Shown piece by piece: positions 25,728-34,522 of a stretch of DNA of 64,000 nt. Each line of letters opens with the position of its first letter. Position 1 is the stretch's first letter. This stretch comes from JAZKAR01 sp040389065 (GTDB lineage: Bacteria; Pseudomonadota; Gammaproteobacteria; Burkholderiales; Casimicrobiaceae): assembly GCA_040389065.1 (NCBI GenBank), contig JAZKAR010000008.1, positions 1 to 64,000 on the forward strand, in the 5' to 3' direction. A program made the position numbers and the translations under genes. The notes beneath the pieces were generated by a model, which made no database searches, was not told the origin of the DNA, and saw only the letters and a list, made by a program, of their open reading frames with translations.

Positions 25728-26582
25728 ATGCAGAAGCCTGACTACGCAATCAGATCGATGACTCGGCAAGAAATAGATATCGCCATCGACTGGGCTGCAG
25801 CAGAAGGATGGAACCCGGGATTGTACGATGCGAATTGCTTCTACGGTGCTGATCCAAATGGTTTCCTTATCGGGTTACTTGAGGATGAGCCTATTGCGGC
25901 GATTTCAGCTGTTAAATATGGTGACTCCTTTGGCTTCCTTGGTTTTTACATTGTCAAGCCGGAGTATCGTGACAAGGGCTATGGAATTCAGATATGGAAT
26001 GCTGGTCTTGCATACCTTAGAGGTCGTACTATCGGTCTTGATGGTGTAGTAGATCAGCAGAGCAACTACCAGAACTCAGGGTTTAGATTGGCCTATAGAA
26101 ATATCCGATATCAGGGGATTGGCGGCGGGTATTTTTCAATGGACTCAGACATTATGCAGTTATCCAATCCGCTCCTTTTTGATGAGATATACGCCTATGA
26201 CAAACTGTTTTTCCCCGATAATCGCATGCAATTTCTAAAGTGTTGGATAAACCAACCCGAGAGTACAGCACTAGGTATTCGACAAAACGGTATGCTGGCA
26301 GGTTATGGAGTTCTGCGTATTGGTCGCTCTGGATATAAGATAGGCCCATTATTTGCGAATACCCCTGAGCTTGCAGAACAACTGTTCTTAGCTTTGAAGG
26401 CACATGCTCCAGAAGGTGCCCCAATTTTTCTGGATACACCAGAAGTCAATTCAGCAGCAATCGATTTAGCGAAGCGGCACAATATGATCGTCGCATTCGA
26501 GACAGCCCGCATGTACAGAGGAGAAAGCCCTGACTTACCTGTAAATCGACTATTCGGTGTAACGACGTTTGAACTTGGATAA
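25728..26582 (+). CDS. GNAT-family N-acetyltransferase with C-terminal Acetyltransf_18 domain
   Basis: Protein of 284 residues. The N-terminal GNAT domain has the acetyl-CoA motif VKPEYRDKGYGIQIWNAGL (about 77-95), and the second half (GPLFANTPELAEQLFLAL...FLDTPEVNSAAIDLA) is typical of the Acetyltransf_18 domain found in this branch. The substrate is unknown; similar proteins are often annotated as acetyltransferases of small amines. The start has GAGGAATT upstream. It lies between two groups of IS and gene remnants, so it probably arrived with them. Confidence 0.8.
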   Translation: MQKPDYAIRSMTRQEIDIAIDWAAAEGWNPGLYDANCFYGADPNGFLIGLLEDEPIAAISAVKYGDSFGFLGFYIVKPEYRDKGYGIQIWNAGLAYLRGRTIGLDGVVDQQSNYQNSGFRLAYRNIRYQGIGGGYFSMDSDIMQLSNPLLFDEIYAYDKLFFPDNRMQFLKCWINQPESTALGIRQNGMLAGYGVLRIGRSGYKIGPLFANTPELAEQLFLALKAHAPEGAPIFLDTPEVNSAAIDLAKRHNMIVAFETARMYRGESPDLPVNRLFGVTTFELG

Positions 26583-26739
26583 TCAGATGGGCGACCTATG
26601 GCTTTGGCCCGATTACTTCGCTAGTGTTTTATCATGCCAAGATGAGGTAATTTTTTCCGCACTGCGATGAGCTTCATTGTTATCCAGAATCTGGTTCTGC
26701 CGAAGAATCCCCAATAATCTCGTTTTTTATATAAAGATC

Positions 26740-27009
26740 CTAGAAAAACTCTTTCCAATTAATATCTTGAGTAGCGTTGATCTGATAATCGCAATCGTTG
26801 TTAGGGGTCGTATCGTGAGGCCAATAGATAACGGTCGCTCCTGCCTGTTTTGCCGATGCAAGACCACGCAGGGAGTCTTCAACGGCAAGGCAAAGCGCAA
26901 TAGAAACATTCAAGACTTCTGCGGCTCGCAAATATGGAGCCGGATCGGGTTTCGGCTCAGCAAAATCTTCATGGCAAATACGCGTTTTTATGATGTCACT
27001 GATACTCAA
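26740..27009 (-). pseudogene. Truncated HAD-family phosphatase (C-terminal part)
   Basis: The 89 readable codons match the last third of a beta-phosphoglucomutase-like HAD hydrolase: KPDPAPYLRAAEVLN with the motif III Lys, then LAVEDSLRGLASAKQAGA with motif IV acidic residues. The N-terminal half with the nucleophile DxD and the cap domain is absent, replaced upstream by unrelated sequence, so the protein would be inactive. Confidence 0.8.
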
Positions 27010-27090
27010 ACTACATATAGCATCGAGCTTAGTGCTCGATGCTAGTATTGATTCCTAAAACTTAAAAATCAATACTAAACTTAAGGTTGA

Positions 27091-27651
27091 CTAAGCAGTT
27101 TTCTTACGGCGTGTAGCAGACGCTACTAAGCCGAGACCTGCTAACATCATTGCCCAGGTTTCTGGTTCTGGCGCTGCGGACACATTAGCTAAAATTGAGC
27201 CAGTATTGTCACCATTATTGCTATCCCAGTAATACAAACTCAGTGTTCCAGCAACGGGTGCATTTCCAATAAAATTAGTTCCTAAAGTAATATATTGCCC
27301 ACCGATTTTACCGACTAAAGCACCGTAAGGAGCAGAATGACCATCTTGAGTCCATGAGCCAAAATCAGCACCGATTTGGGTGCCAGGAGCAAAGCCTGAA
27401 TCATCTTGAGCAGTTGCATTGCGATTAGCTACCAATCCATTGGCATCTGAAAAGCGAGGTAAATTACCTGCACTCCATAAGTCATCGGTGCTTGCTGTTA
27501 CGGTGAAGCTTTGTCCGGCTGTGAGGCTAATCGTTGCTAAGCCTGTTCCGCCAGAGCTACTGTTGTCTTGAGCAAAAACTTGATAAACAGTAGCCTGAGC
27601 TGAACCTGCAGCCAATGTTATTAAACCTGCGATCCATAATTTTTTTATCAT
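27091..27651 (-). CDS. PEP-CTERM anchored exported protein
   Basis: Protein of 186 residues with an N-terminal signal peptide (MIKKLWIAGLITLAAGSAQA) and a C-terminal sorting tail: PEPETWAMM, a hydrophobic segment LAGLGLVA and a basic ending RRKK. PEP-CTERM tails are processed by exosortases (EpsH/XrtA) of bacteria that make exopolysaccharide and biofilm matrix, mainly betaproteobacteria. The mature part is Gly/Ser/Asn-rich with a YWDSNNGDNTGS motif and no cysteine; it is probably a surface or matrix protein. AGGAG lies before the start. The exosortase gene is not in this window. It stands alone, between a HAD remnant and an IS3 remnant. Confidence 0.88.
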   Translation of the reverse strand: MIKKLWIAGLITLAAGSAQATVYQVFAQDNSSSGGTGLATISLTAGQSFTVTASTDDLWSAGNLPRFSDANGLVANRNATAQDDSGFAPGTQIGADFGSWTQDGHSAPYGALVGKIGGQYITLGTNFIGNAPVAGTLSLYYWDSNNGDNTGSILANVSAAPEPETWAMMLAGLGLVASATRRKKTA

Positions 27652-28014
27652 AAAAACTCCTTATTTGAAAAATAGCCTTCGGGTTTTGAAACAGTAAAAT
27701 ATGTTCTGCGTATTAAAGAAAATCTCATGAAATATTGGGTTTGAGATTTTCCTTGTTGTTCTTTTTGCAAAGATTTTCAAAAAGCGTAATTCATGCTACT
27801 TGTTTTTTATTATATTGACCAGAGAGCCGGTACTTTTAAAACTTAATAGGTGATGTATAGCCAAGAGTCAAGTGCTGCTTTTTCCGATTATAAACCATTA
27901 ATATACTCAAAGGTTGCTGCTTTTACTTCCATATGAGTAGCCTATTGAATACAGAAGTAAGTTGAAAAAATACAGGCCAACATTCAATAGAGTAAATTAT
28001 TAACAGATTGAATA
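27652..28014. other. Intergenic region upstream of the PEP-CTERM gene
   Basis: About 360 bases. It holds a 10-bp perfect stem GAAAATCTCA/TGAGATTTTC at 27718-27751 (on the minus strand followed by TTTAAT, so possibly a terminator) and an IS3-family remnant. Otherwise I see no gene. Confidence 0.5.
27836..27935 (-). pseudogene. IS3-family transposase C-terminal remnant with frameshift
   Basis: On the minus strand one frame reads AATFEYINGL and the next frame continues YNRKKQHLTLGYTSPIKF before a stop. Joined, they give the classical end of an IS3-family OrfB (FEYIexxYNRxRxHxxLGYxSPxxF). A single-base change separates the frames. About 100 bases survive. TTTTAAAAGTACCGGCTCTC beyond the stop may be the terminal repeat. 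Confidence 0.7.
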
Positions 28015-29151
28015 TTAGGTAAAAATTAATTGATTGAAGTCATTTTTAATAATTAGATAAAGAAAATGTCGCATATCTATAAATTTAGAATGATCGCTAG
28101 AATCTTCCAAATAATGATCGCAAGTAAATAGAAATTGAGCAAAAACATAACTTCTAAAAGTATCTATAAGAAGTTCTCTTTCATTGTTTAAGGGCAGTCG
28201 TCCTGTTTCACCAAAACCTTGACGCAAATAAGAAAGTGCATCTGCAATTTGTAACGCATCATAGACCCCATCCAACTCTCCACCGTTAGGGTCATATGTA
28301 TAGCAGCACATAGCTATTGCACTGACCCAGTCTACTCCATACCATTCCCCTAACCGACACCAATCCCAATCTAGAAGTGCTGTAAATTTATCCTGATCAA
28401 ATAAAGCATTACCAAGGTGAAGATCGAAGTGGCACATTTGAGGATTAGTTAAAGATAGTAGCTTTGGATTAAGGTTAAGAGAGGCTCCAAATTCACGTAA
28501 TTGTCCTATGTAAGGAGAAATGAGTTTATTGCCTAGAAGGGAGGGGCTTTCTTTAAATAAGTTGATAATATTGTTTAGACGTTCAAGAGTTTCATTATTG
28601 AGTTCGGTAAGCGTTTTTTCAGATGATGTTTGTACAAAAGAGTATTGCGAAAGAACTTTCGATACTTCACCAATGCGTCGAAAAAAATCTGCTCGTCTTA
28701 ACGTATTAAAATTAGAAAGATTATTAAAACTACCAATTTGTTTACCAGGCATATAGGAAAAAGCGACGTACTTTTCTGAAGATACAAGCCCTCCTGAATC
28801 ATTTAAAAGTACCTGAGGAACAAAGGGAAATCCACTATTGTTTAAGAATTTTAGTAATTGAGTTTCAATCTGAATATGATTTAAACGTTCATTGCTATTA
28901 ATCATTCCATGTTTTTGCTCGCCAGACACTCTTAAGACAAAAGACTCTTTTTCTTCTTCAGGAAAAATAAGAAATACTTTATTAGTATTTGCGGAATGAC
29001 TTTTAAAACAGGATATTTTTTCAATATTACAAAGAGCTGTGTAATTTTTTAATGCCTCCTGAACAGAAGCATCACTTATCATTGGCCCATTAAAATCAGG
29101 ATTTGTCGATTCGTTTGATAAAAAATCATGTGTGCTAAAACTATTTTGCAC
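28015..29151 (-). CDS. Phosphotransferase of the choline kinase / aminoglycoside phosphotransferase fold
   Basis: Small-molecule kinase-like protein of about 378 residues. The Brenner-type motif MCHFDLHLGNALFD holds the catalytic Asp and a Mg-binding Asn, and LLDWDWCRLGEW provides the DxD-like metal site. The N-lobe has FVLRVSGEQKHG, with a likely ATP-binding Lys or Arg, and FSYMPGKQIGSF. The substrate may be an amino alcohol, a sugar or an antibiotic. I prefer the GTG at 29151, with GAGGG about 9 bases upstream; an ATG at 29208 is the longer alternative. It is the third gene of an AT-rich group on the minus strand, 280-335 bases after the M24 gene. Confidence 0.7.
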   Translation of the reverse strand: MQNSFSTHDFLSNESTNPDFNGPMISDASVQEALKNYTALCNIEKISCFKSHSANTNKVFLIFPEEEKESFVLRVSGEQKHGMINSNERLNHIQIETQLLKFLNNSGFPFVPQVLLNDSGGLVSSEKYVAFSYMPGKQIGSFNNLSNFNTLRRADFFRRIGEVSKVLSQYSFVQTSSEKTLTELNNETLERLNNIINLFKESPSLLGNKLISPYIGQLREFGASLNLNPKLLSLTNPQMCHFDLHLGNALFDQDKFTALLDWDWCRLGEWYGVDWVSAIAMCCYTYDPNGGELDGVYDALQIADALSYLRQGFGETGRLPLNNERELLIDTFRSYVFAQFLFTCDHYLEDSSDHSKFIDMRHFLYLIIKNDFNQLIFT

Positions 29152-29221
29152 AATTAATACCCTCTTAAGGTTTGCTGGAGCAAATTTACAAGAAAAGGAA
29201 AGTAACATTTTTAAGAAGTTG

Positions 29222-29371
29222 ATGTCAGATAAAGTATACCTTTTGGGACATAAAATGGGTACTTCTATCTTATTAAAACTTCCAACCTTTTATGAGTCCA
29301 TCGGCAAACCTTTTTTTGAACACTCCATGAAGGAGTACTGTAAGGATTCTTGCGTAAATGAGTATCAGTAA
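29222..29371 (+). CDS. Possible 49-residue peptide gene (weak)
   Basis: A short open frame on the + strand, opposite to the flanking genes, starts at an ATG with AAGAAG a few bases upstream. It encodes a mixed peptide with two cysteines close together near the end (EYCKDSC). It fills the only long gap inside the 28-32 kb cluster. I cannot tell whether it is translated; it may be a chance frame. Confidence 0.2.
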   Translation: MSDKVYLLGHKMGTSILLKLPTFYESIGKPFFEHSMKEYCKDSCVNEYQ

Positions 29372-29380
29372 TTACTGATA
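29363..29380. promoter_or_regulatory. 18-bp perfect palindrome between M24 and phosphotransferase genes
   Basis: TATCAGTAATTACTGATA is its own reverse complement. It lies about 210 bases upstream of the phosphotransferase start and 107 bases after the M24 stop. An operator for a dimeric regulator is the simplest reading. Confidence 0.5.
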
Positions 29381-29486
29381 TAAATAATGTGACATTAAAA
29401 GTGTAGTTCTAATTCTAAAAGAATTTTTCGGTTATTTTCGGTTACATAGATCGATAAGCTTGTTTAGCTTTGTATTTCTTATTTAT

Positions 29487-30161
29487 TTAAAAATGTCCTG
29501 TTAATAAATCTTCATAAAATGCACCAAAAAATCGATTTGGATGAACTATTTGAATTTCTAAAACCCATAAATTTGTTACAGGACAGGAAGTAAAATCCCT
29601 CAAACTCCCTGCCTTGTAAATGGCATGTGGAAAATCACTTAAACGATGTCCTTTCATATCTGTATTTAATTTCCACCCCATTTTTTGAGCTTTTTCTTCA
29701 GCATATTGATAAAGTTCCTGACCGGACACATAGTTTAGTTTCCAATGTTCTTCAACAATATGAAACAACAAACGAGCATCCTCAATACAAGCAAGCATTT
29801 CTTTATCATTTCCTGTTACAAAACTGTCGCCTGCATCCCCTTCATGCCCATCCCATACAGCGCCAATATCAATAAAGTAAATATCATTTTCACCAAGAAC
29901 GTGATTTCCTTCTGATGGCTCACGAAATGCTTTTATAGTATTTGTACCAAATCGAATTTTTGTAGGATGCCAGATTTTATCTATGCCACAATCTAAAAGA
30001 ATTTTATCTGCTATTTTATGAGCCTCTAACTCTGTCATACCTATATAGATGTGTTGGCTGATTAATTTCAAAGCATTTTTAGTATTTTCACGAGCTTTAA
30101 ACATTTTTTGAAGGCTAAAATTTTTTCCTACAGACTCTCGTTCAAGTTGATTATTATTCAT
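29487..30161 (-). CDS. Short M24-family (Xaa-Pro aminopeptidase / creatinase fold) protein
   Basis: Pita-bread-fold protein of 224 residues, only the catalytic domain of the M24 family, without the N-terminal creatinase domain. Metal ligands are visible as FIDIGAVWDGHEGDAGDSF (two Asp), a His in GHRLSDFPHAIYKAG and a Glu in VLEIQIV. The final Glu of the usual five may be in FYEDLL near the C-terminus. It could be a peptidase acting on a short peptide or an enzyme recruited to a pathway. The start has GGAGG 8 bases upstream. It follows the FAD/NAD-binding gene by 41 bases, so the two are almost certainly cotranscribed. Confidence 0.75.
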   Translation of the reverse strand: MNNNQLERESVGKNFSLQKMFKARENTKNALKLISQHIYIGMTELEAHKIADKILLDCGIDKIWHPTKIRFGTNTIKAFREPSEGNHVLGENDIYFIDIGAVWDGHEGDAGDSFVTGNDKEMLACIEDARLLFHIVEEHWKLNYVSGQELYQYAEEKAQKMGWKLNTDMKGHRLSDFPHAIYKAGSLRDFTSCPVTNLWVLEIQIVHPNRFFGAFYEDLLTGHF

Positions 30162-30202
30162 AATTTATGCCTCCAAATTTTAAGGAAATAAATTTTAGAT
30201 AA

Positions 30203-32083
30203 TTACGCTGATTTTTTTGACATCTTATTTTTACTTAATTGGCGTTTATCTATCATTAAGAACATTTTTTTAACTATCATACCCGTATCTACAATCATAG
30301 GTGAGTTAACATTAGGTTGTGGTACGAGATAATTATGAAATGTAGGCCCTTCTGTAGGTATTCCTAATGCCCATATATTATCTAATATTAGTCCTTCTTT
30401 GTTAATAAGATTAAAATTTCTATTTATGTCAATACCGCCAGGATGAAATGATCCATTACAAAAAGGTCTCATGTATCCATCTCTAATCATTTGACCAAAT
30501 AAAGAAGAAGTATTTTCTTGTAAAGATGGCATAGGAATTTGCCCTTTTATAACCTTATCAACTTTTAATGTTTTCCATTTTCCAATAACATAGGCAAAAT
30601 CGTCTTTTTGATTAAATTCAAAAAATGTGCCTGGGCCCATATCTGCGATTAATATATTTTTATTAATTAGCGCAACCATTTGTTCTATTCTTTCTATGGG
30701 TGGGCATGATGCGATTCTATTTGTAACTGATAAAAAATTTGAACAAAGCCAACGATGAGACTCTTCATCCAACCCACCAAAACTAATAGCAGCCCTTAAA
30801 ATTCTACGTAGATAAGGATAAGGTATGATATAACTTGCTGCTTTAATAGGGCTATCCACATTGCCTTTTTGTGCCTCAGTAATATCATTTTCTAAATAAG
30901 ATATCAACCAGCTTTTAAATAATTCCTCTGAATGTAACATCTCATTAGGAATGGGTGAGACAATATTTTTCCATAAAAACTGATCGGATTCAGGTATCCA
31001 CTCTTGTATAAGTTTAAGACGTTCTATTTCAGTTGAAGCAATATATTTATTGCAGAACTCTTCTGATTTAACATGACCATATTTATTTTTTAAATATACT
31101 TCATAGTAAACGTATTCTATTTCCATAATAAATAATGGTAATAGGTCTTTTTTGAAATCAATTTTACTTTTTAAACGTAAAAATTCTACTTTTTCTATGG
31201 TAAGAAATCGAAGATGATGTTTGTATCCAGCAATTTTTTTATTTATTCCCTTCGCTTGTAAAGGAAGCCCTGATCTTGAAAAAGCGATAATTTTTGGTTC
31301 TTTATTGGACGGTATATATTCTAATTTTCCATTAGAATTTCTGATAAATTTACCCCCTTTTCCTATTGTCAGTTCAGAAATAATATCAAATGCTGATAAC
31401 CCCATTCCTTCTATTGCAACTGTATTTGCTGAAGTTATAGTATTAAGTTTTTCATCTATAGGGTATGGGTTATTGATAACTATATTACTATTTATTAAAT
31501 CTTCTTTTCTATTTTCTTCATATCCATGACCTGTTGTAATGAATACATAATCAAATTCAAAGTTTTCAGTTTCTGTACTTAATGTCCATGTATTATCTTC
31601 TTTTTTAAGTTTTGCTTTGCTAATAGAAGAATTTACAAATCGTATATCTATATTAAATGGGGATTTACTTTTTAAATAATTATAAACCCATTGTAAGTAA
31701 TGCGAAAATAATTTTCTAGGATAGTAACGGTTAGAGTTAATTTTATAATCATCAATTTTTATTATATTTCTAAATAATTTCTTAAAATGAGTATCTGTTT
31801 CTATTTTATTGTTTAGCCATTGATAAAAGGTAGGGCCTTCTAGTATAGGGCCAGCATTTTTGACACTTTCATCTGAAAAAAGTGTCATTTGAGTAGGTAA
31901 CGTATTCAGTATTAAATGATCTTTTTGATTGGGGTAATGGCATCCATGTCCTGGTTTTTGAGGATCAAAGGCATAAATAATTATTTTATCAGCTTTATGT
32001 CTTTCGCTAGCTATTGCAATGAGCCGCTCTAAAACGATGAGTCCTCTTGTTCCTAAACCAATAATAGCTATATTTATAGACAT
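30203..32083 (-). CDS. FAD/NAD(P)-binding protein of the NAD_binding_9 type, unknown reaction
   Basis: Large flavoprotein-like protein of 626 residues. The N-terminal Rossmann motif is IAIIGLGTRGLIVLERL, followed by AFDPQKPGHGCHY, and a second nucleotide-binding stretch is in VAIEGMGLSAFDIISEL (about 226). The conserved end region is WALGIPTEGPTFHNYLVPQP, where HNY is characteristic of the FAD-NAD(P)-binding family (Pfam NAD_binding_9). Members occur in gene clusters for modified amino acids and small metabolites; no reaction can be assigned from sequence. The gene is very AT-rich and is first in a minus-strand group with an M24 protein and a phosphotransferase. A LysR gene is divergent, 220 bases away. 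Confidence 0.75.
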   Translation of the reverse strand: MSINIAIIGLGTRGLIVLERLIAIASERHKADKIIIYAFDPQKPGHGCHYPNQKDHLILNTLPTQMTLFSDESVKNAGPILEGPTFYQWLNNKIETDTHFKKLFRNIIKIDDYKINSNRYYPRKLFSHYLQWVYNYLKSKSPFNIDIRFVNSSISKAKLKKEDNTWTLSTETENFEFDYVFITTGHGYEENRKEDLINSNIVINNPYPIDEKLNTITSANTVAIEGMGLSAFDIISELTIGKGGKFIRNSNGKLEYIPSNKEPKIIAFSRSGLPLQAKGINKKIAGYKHHLRFLTIEKVEFLRLKSKIDFKKDLLPLFIMEIEYVYYEVYLKNKYGHVKSEEFCNKYIASTEIERLKLIQEWIPESDQFLWKNIVSPIPNEMLHSEELFKSWLISYLENDITEAQKGNVDSPIKAASYIIPYPYLRRILRAAISFGGLDEESHRWLCSNFLSVTNRIASCPPIERIEQMVALINKNILIADMGPGTFFEFNQKDDFAYVIGKWKTLKVDKVIKGQIPMPSLQENTSSLFGQMIRDGYMRPFCNGSFHPGGIDINRNFNLINKEGLILDNIWALGIPTEGPTFHNYLVPQPNVNSPMIVDTGMIVKKMFLMIDKRQLSKNKMSKKSA

Positions 32084-32303
32084 TTTTAGACATCCTCAAT
32101 TTTTTTATTTTGCATATTTGAATTACTATAAGAGAGGTTTAATCTTTAACCGCTCTTTTGCTTCAAAAATTTTTCCCAATATTTTTCATATGCTTGATGA
32201 AGTTAAGGAATGAAATATATGAGTTACCTTATTAGAATATATTGTTCATGGTAATATGTGAAATACTCATTTTGTATTTTTGTTATACCTAATAGGAATT
32301 ACA

Positions 32304-33203
32304 ATGGAATTTAGGCATATCAGATACTTTATTGCTGTTGCAGAAGAACTTCATTTTGGGAAGGCTGCAATCCGTTTAAATATATCTCAACCACCTTTGA
32401 GTAAACAGATTCAAGATCTGGAAAATAATCTAGGAATACACTTACTGGCACGTAATAAACATAAGGTTGCATTAACTGAAGCTGGTAAACTTTTTTTAGA
32501 GCAGGCATATATCATACTCAATGAAGTTCAGCAGGCAGAAAAGATTGCTCAGCAAGTTAGACTAGGTACAACAGGAATATTGAGAATTGGATTTACGGTA
32601 TCTTTTTTATTTACAGAAATTATGCATTCATTAATAAAAAACTATCGTGCAATTTATCCTAATGTAAAAATACGTTTTTATGAGCGCAGTTCAATTGAAC
32701 AGGTTGATTCATTACTTAATGAAAAGCTAGATATTGGTTTTACCCGTACTCTATTTGATTTTAGCCTCCTGCATATGGAAGCTTATTGTCTTTTAAATGA
32801 ATATTTAATGGTTGTTTTACCTGATAATCACATATTATGTAAACATGAGACTGTAACCATATCTATGCTTGCAAATGAGCAATTTATTTTATATGAAAGA
32901 TCCCAAAGAGTGGGTCTATATGATCAGATTATTAATCTCTGTATTGCAGCAGGGTTTACTCCAGATATCTCTCAAGAAGTGCGAACCCCAATTGCTGTAC
33001 TTGGTTTAGTAGCGGCTGGTCTAGGCATTTCTATCGTGTCATCTGTCATGCAACATATTCAAATACCAAATGTCGTTTACCGTTCGTTGAAAGTTAATAT
33101 AGATGACATAAAAGTGTTTCTTATTCATAGAAAAGGAAATGGTTCTACTCTAGTGAGTAATTTCATAAAATTATTGCCAAATAGTCTCGGCATGGTTGAA
33201 TAA
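32304..33203 (+). CDS. LysR-family transcriptional regulator
   Basis: The 299-residue regulator begins MEFRHIRYFIAVAEELHFGKAA with a LysR helix-turn-helix (residues 1-60, NISQPPLSKQIQDLE) and a periplasmic-binding-protein-like effector domain after residue 90. This group (CatR/BenM-like start) usually responds to an aromatic or amino-acid-like effector. The start has AGGAATTACA upstream; an in-frame ATG at 32280 is less likely. It is divergent from the AT-rich FAD/M24/phosphotransferase group and almost surely regulates it. Confidence 0.88.
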   Translation: MEFRHIRYFIAVAEELHFGKAAIRLNISQPPLSKQIQDLENNLGIHLLARNKHKVALTEAGKLFLEQAYIILNEVQQAEKIAQQVRLGTTGILRIGFTVSFLFTEIMHSLIKNYRAIYPNVKIRFYERSSIEQVDSLLNEKLDIGFTRTLFDFSLLHMEAYCLLNEYLMVVLPDNHILCKHETVTISMLANEQFILYERSQRVGLYDQIINLCIAAGFTPDISQEVRTPIAVLGLVAAGLGISIVSSVMQHIQIPNVVYRSLKVNIDDIKVFLIHRKGNGSTLVSNFIKLLPNSLGMVE

Positions 33204-33410
33204 GGAGGGTAGCTCACGGTTGCGTCTTGGTAATGTTGTCTTAATAATTTTCCGTTTGCTATTATGATCTCCTAAACAAAGCATCAGTTAATTATTACGA
33301 AGTTAATTCTTTAACTTTTTTTCTCCGATTGCTTCATTGTTTCAAATTTTATCTGTATATGAAGAGGGATGTCTTCTTAAATAGTGGCTAAGAGATTTGT
33401 TTACGACAGA

Positions 33411-34195
33411 TTAAATCAGCTTCTTGCTTTGGTTTATTGCCCAAATTCGCTTAACCTGACTAACACTGCATCCAGCTAGCTCCGCAGTTTTATGAATAGT
33501 ATTGCCAGCATCACGAAGGGCAATAATGCGTTGGTGTGTAATAGAGTCTTCTTTTCTTCCCTTATATTTACCGGAGTGTTTTGCGAGTTGAACGCCTTGG
33601 CGTTGGCGCTCACGGCGTGTTTCATAATTATCACGAGCCATTTGTAGAGAAAGCTTCAGCAGTAATTCTTGGACAGATGCCAAAACGATCTTAGCAATGC
33701 CATCAACTCTGGCGGTAATTTCAGACAGATCAACTAAGCCTGGTACTGCTAGTCGTGCTCCTTTTGAACGAATTGAACTTACGAGTTTTTCGGCTTCAGG
33801 TAAGGGGAGGCGGCTGATACGATCAATTTTTTCAGCAATCAGCATCCCGAGCGTGGTGCCAATGACCACCATCAGCGGAGCGGCATAGTGCGCCGCCATT
33901 GCGATCGTAGCGATCTGCGTCTTATCGCCCATTTCGGCAAGGAAAAAGGTGATCAGCGTCGCGCCGAAGACGCCAAATTTCTTGGCGACCTGGGTTTCCT
34001 CTTCATCAATCTTGTCAGGGATCATCGTCCAGATGGCCATGCCAATGAAGGAGAGCCCAACACCCAGCGCAAGATTTCAGGGCTGACCGCTGAGGTTATC
34101 CAGGCACCCAAGGCACCAGCTAGGCCGTGATTGACGATGGTCGCCGCAAAGATGCCAAGAATGATTGGCACTGGCTTCTTGAAGCGTGCAGCGAG
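33411..34195 (-). pseudogene. Decayed GDT1/UPF0016 transporter fused to C-terminal serine recombinase
   Basis: The 209-codon frame up to 34040 is a chimera. Codons 1-67 carry the second half of a UPF0016/GDT1-type cation exporter (AIWTMIPDKIDEEE, then FFLAEMGDKTQIATIAMAA with the ExGDKT motif). From codon 68 on it is a serine resolvase without its catalytic N-terminus (EKIDRISRLPLPEAEKLVSSI, GARLAVPGLVDLSE, then a C-terminal HTH AGNTIHKTAELAGCSVSQVK). Upstream, 34041-34195 encodes the preceding transporter part (PVPIILGIFAATIVNHGLAG), but a missing base near 34055 throws it out of frame. Neither activity should survive. The GC-rich transporter piece contrasts with its AT-rich surroundings. 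Confidence 0.8.
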
Positions 34196-34199
34196 GATG

Positions 34200-34370
34200 A
34201 AGGATTTGCGTAACTACGCTGAGCTTACGATGCAACGCTTCAAACGTATTTTTGGCAATACGCTTAAAGCCAGAACCTTACCTCGGCAGAAAACGGAAGC
34301 ATGGATAGCCGCGGCCGCTTTAAACAGAATGACAGAACTCGGTATGCCCATCTCCGTAAAAATCGCATAA
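34200..34370 (+). pseudogene. IS5/IS4-type transposase C-terminal remnant
   Basis: The frame reads LRNYAELTMQRFKRIFGNTL, then KARTLPRQKTEAWIAAAALN and ends NRMTELGMPISVKIA. This is the usual C-terminal end of an IS5-family DDE transposase (xxRFKxxFG...R...QxxExxxxxxxLNRMxxLGMP). The catalytic residues upstream are missing. It abuts the transporter fragment. A CCGATTTATTCAACAACGCC stretch at about 34406 may be an IS end. Confidence 0.7.
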
Positions 34371-34522
34371 TTGATCGCGCATCGGTCTCTTTTTGACCCT
34401 AATCCGATTTATTCAACAACGCCGTATTTACAGGGATCTCTTCTAAAATCCAGGAAAAAATCCTACAGGACATGAAGGCTTCCACCGTTACCTGGGCAGT
34501 TACTGTTTAAATTGGAAATACT

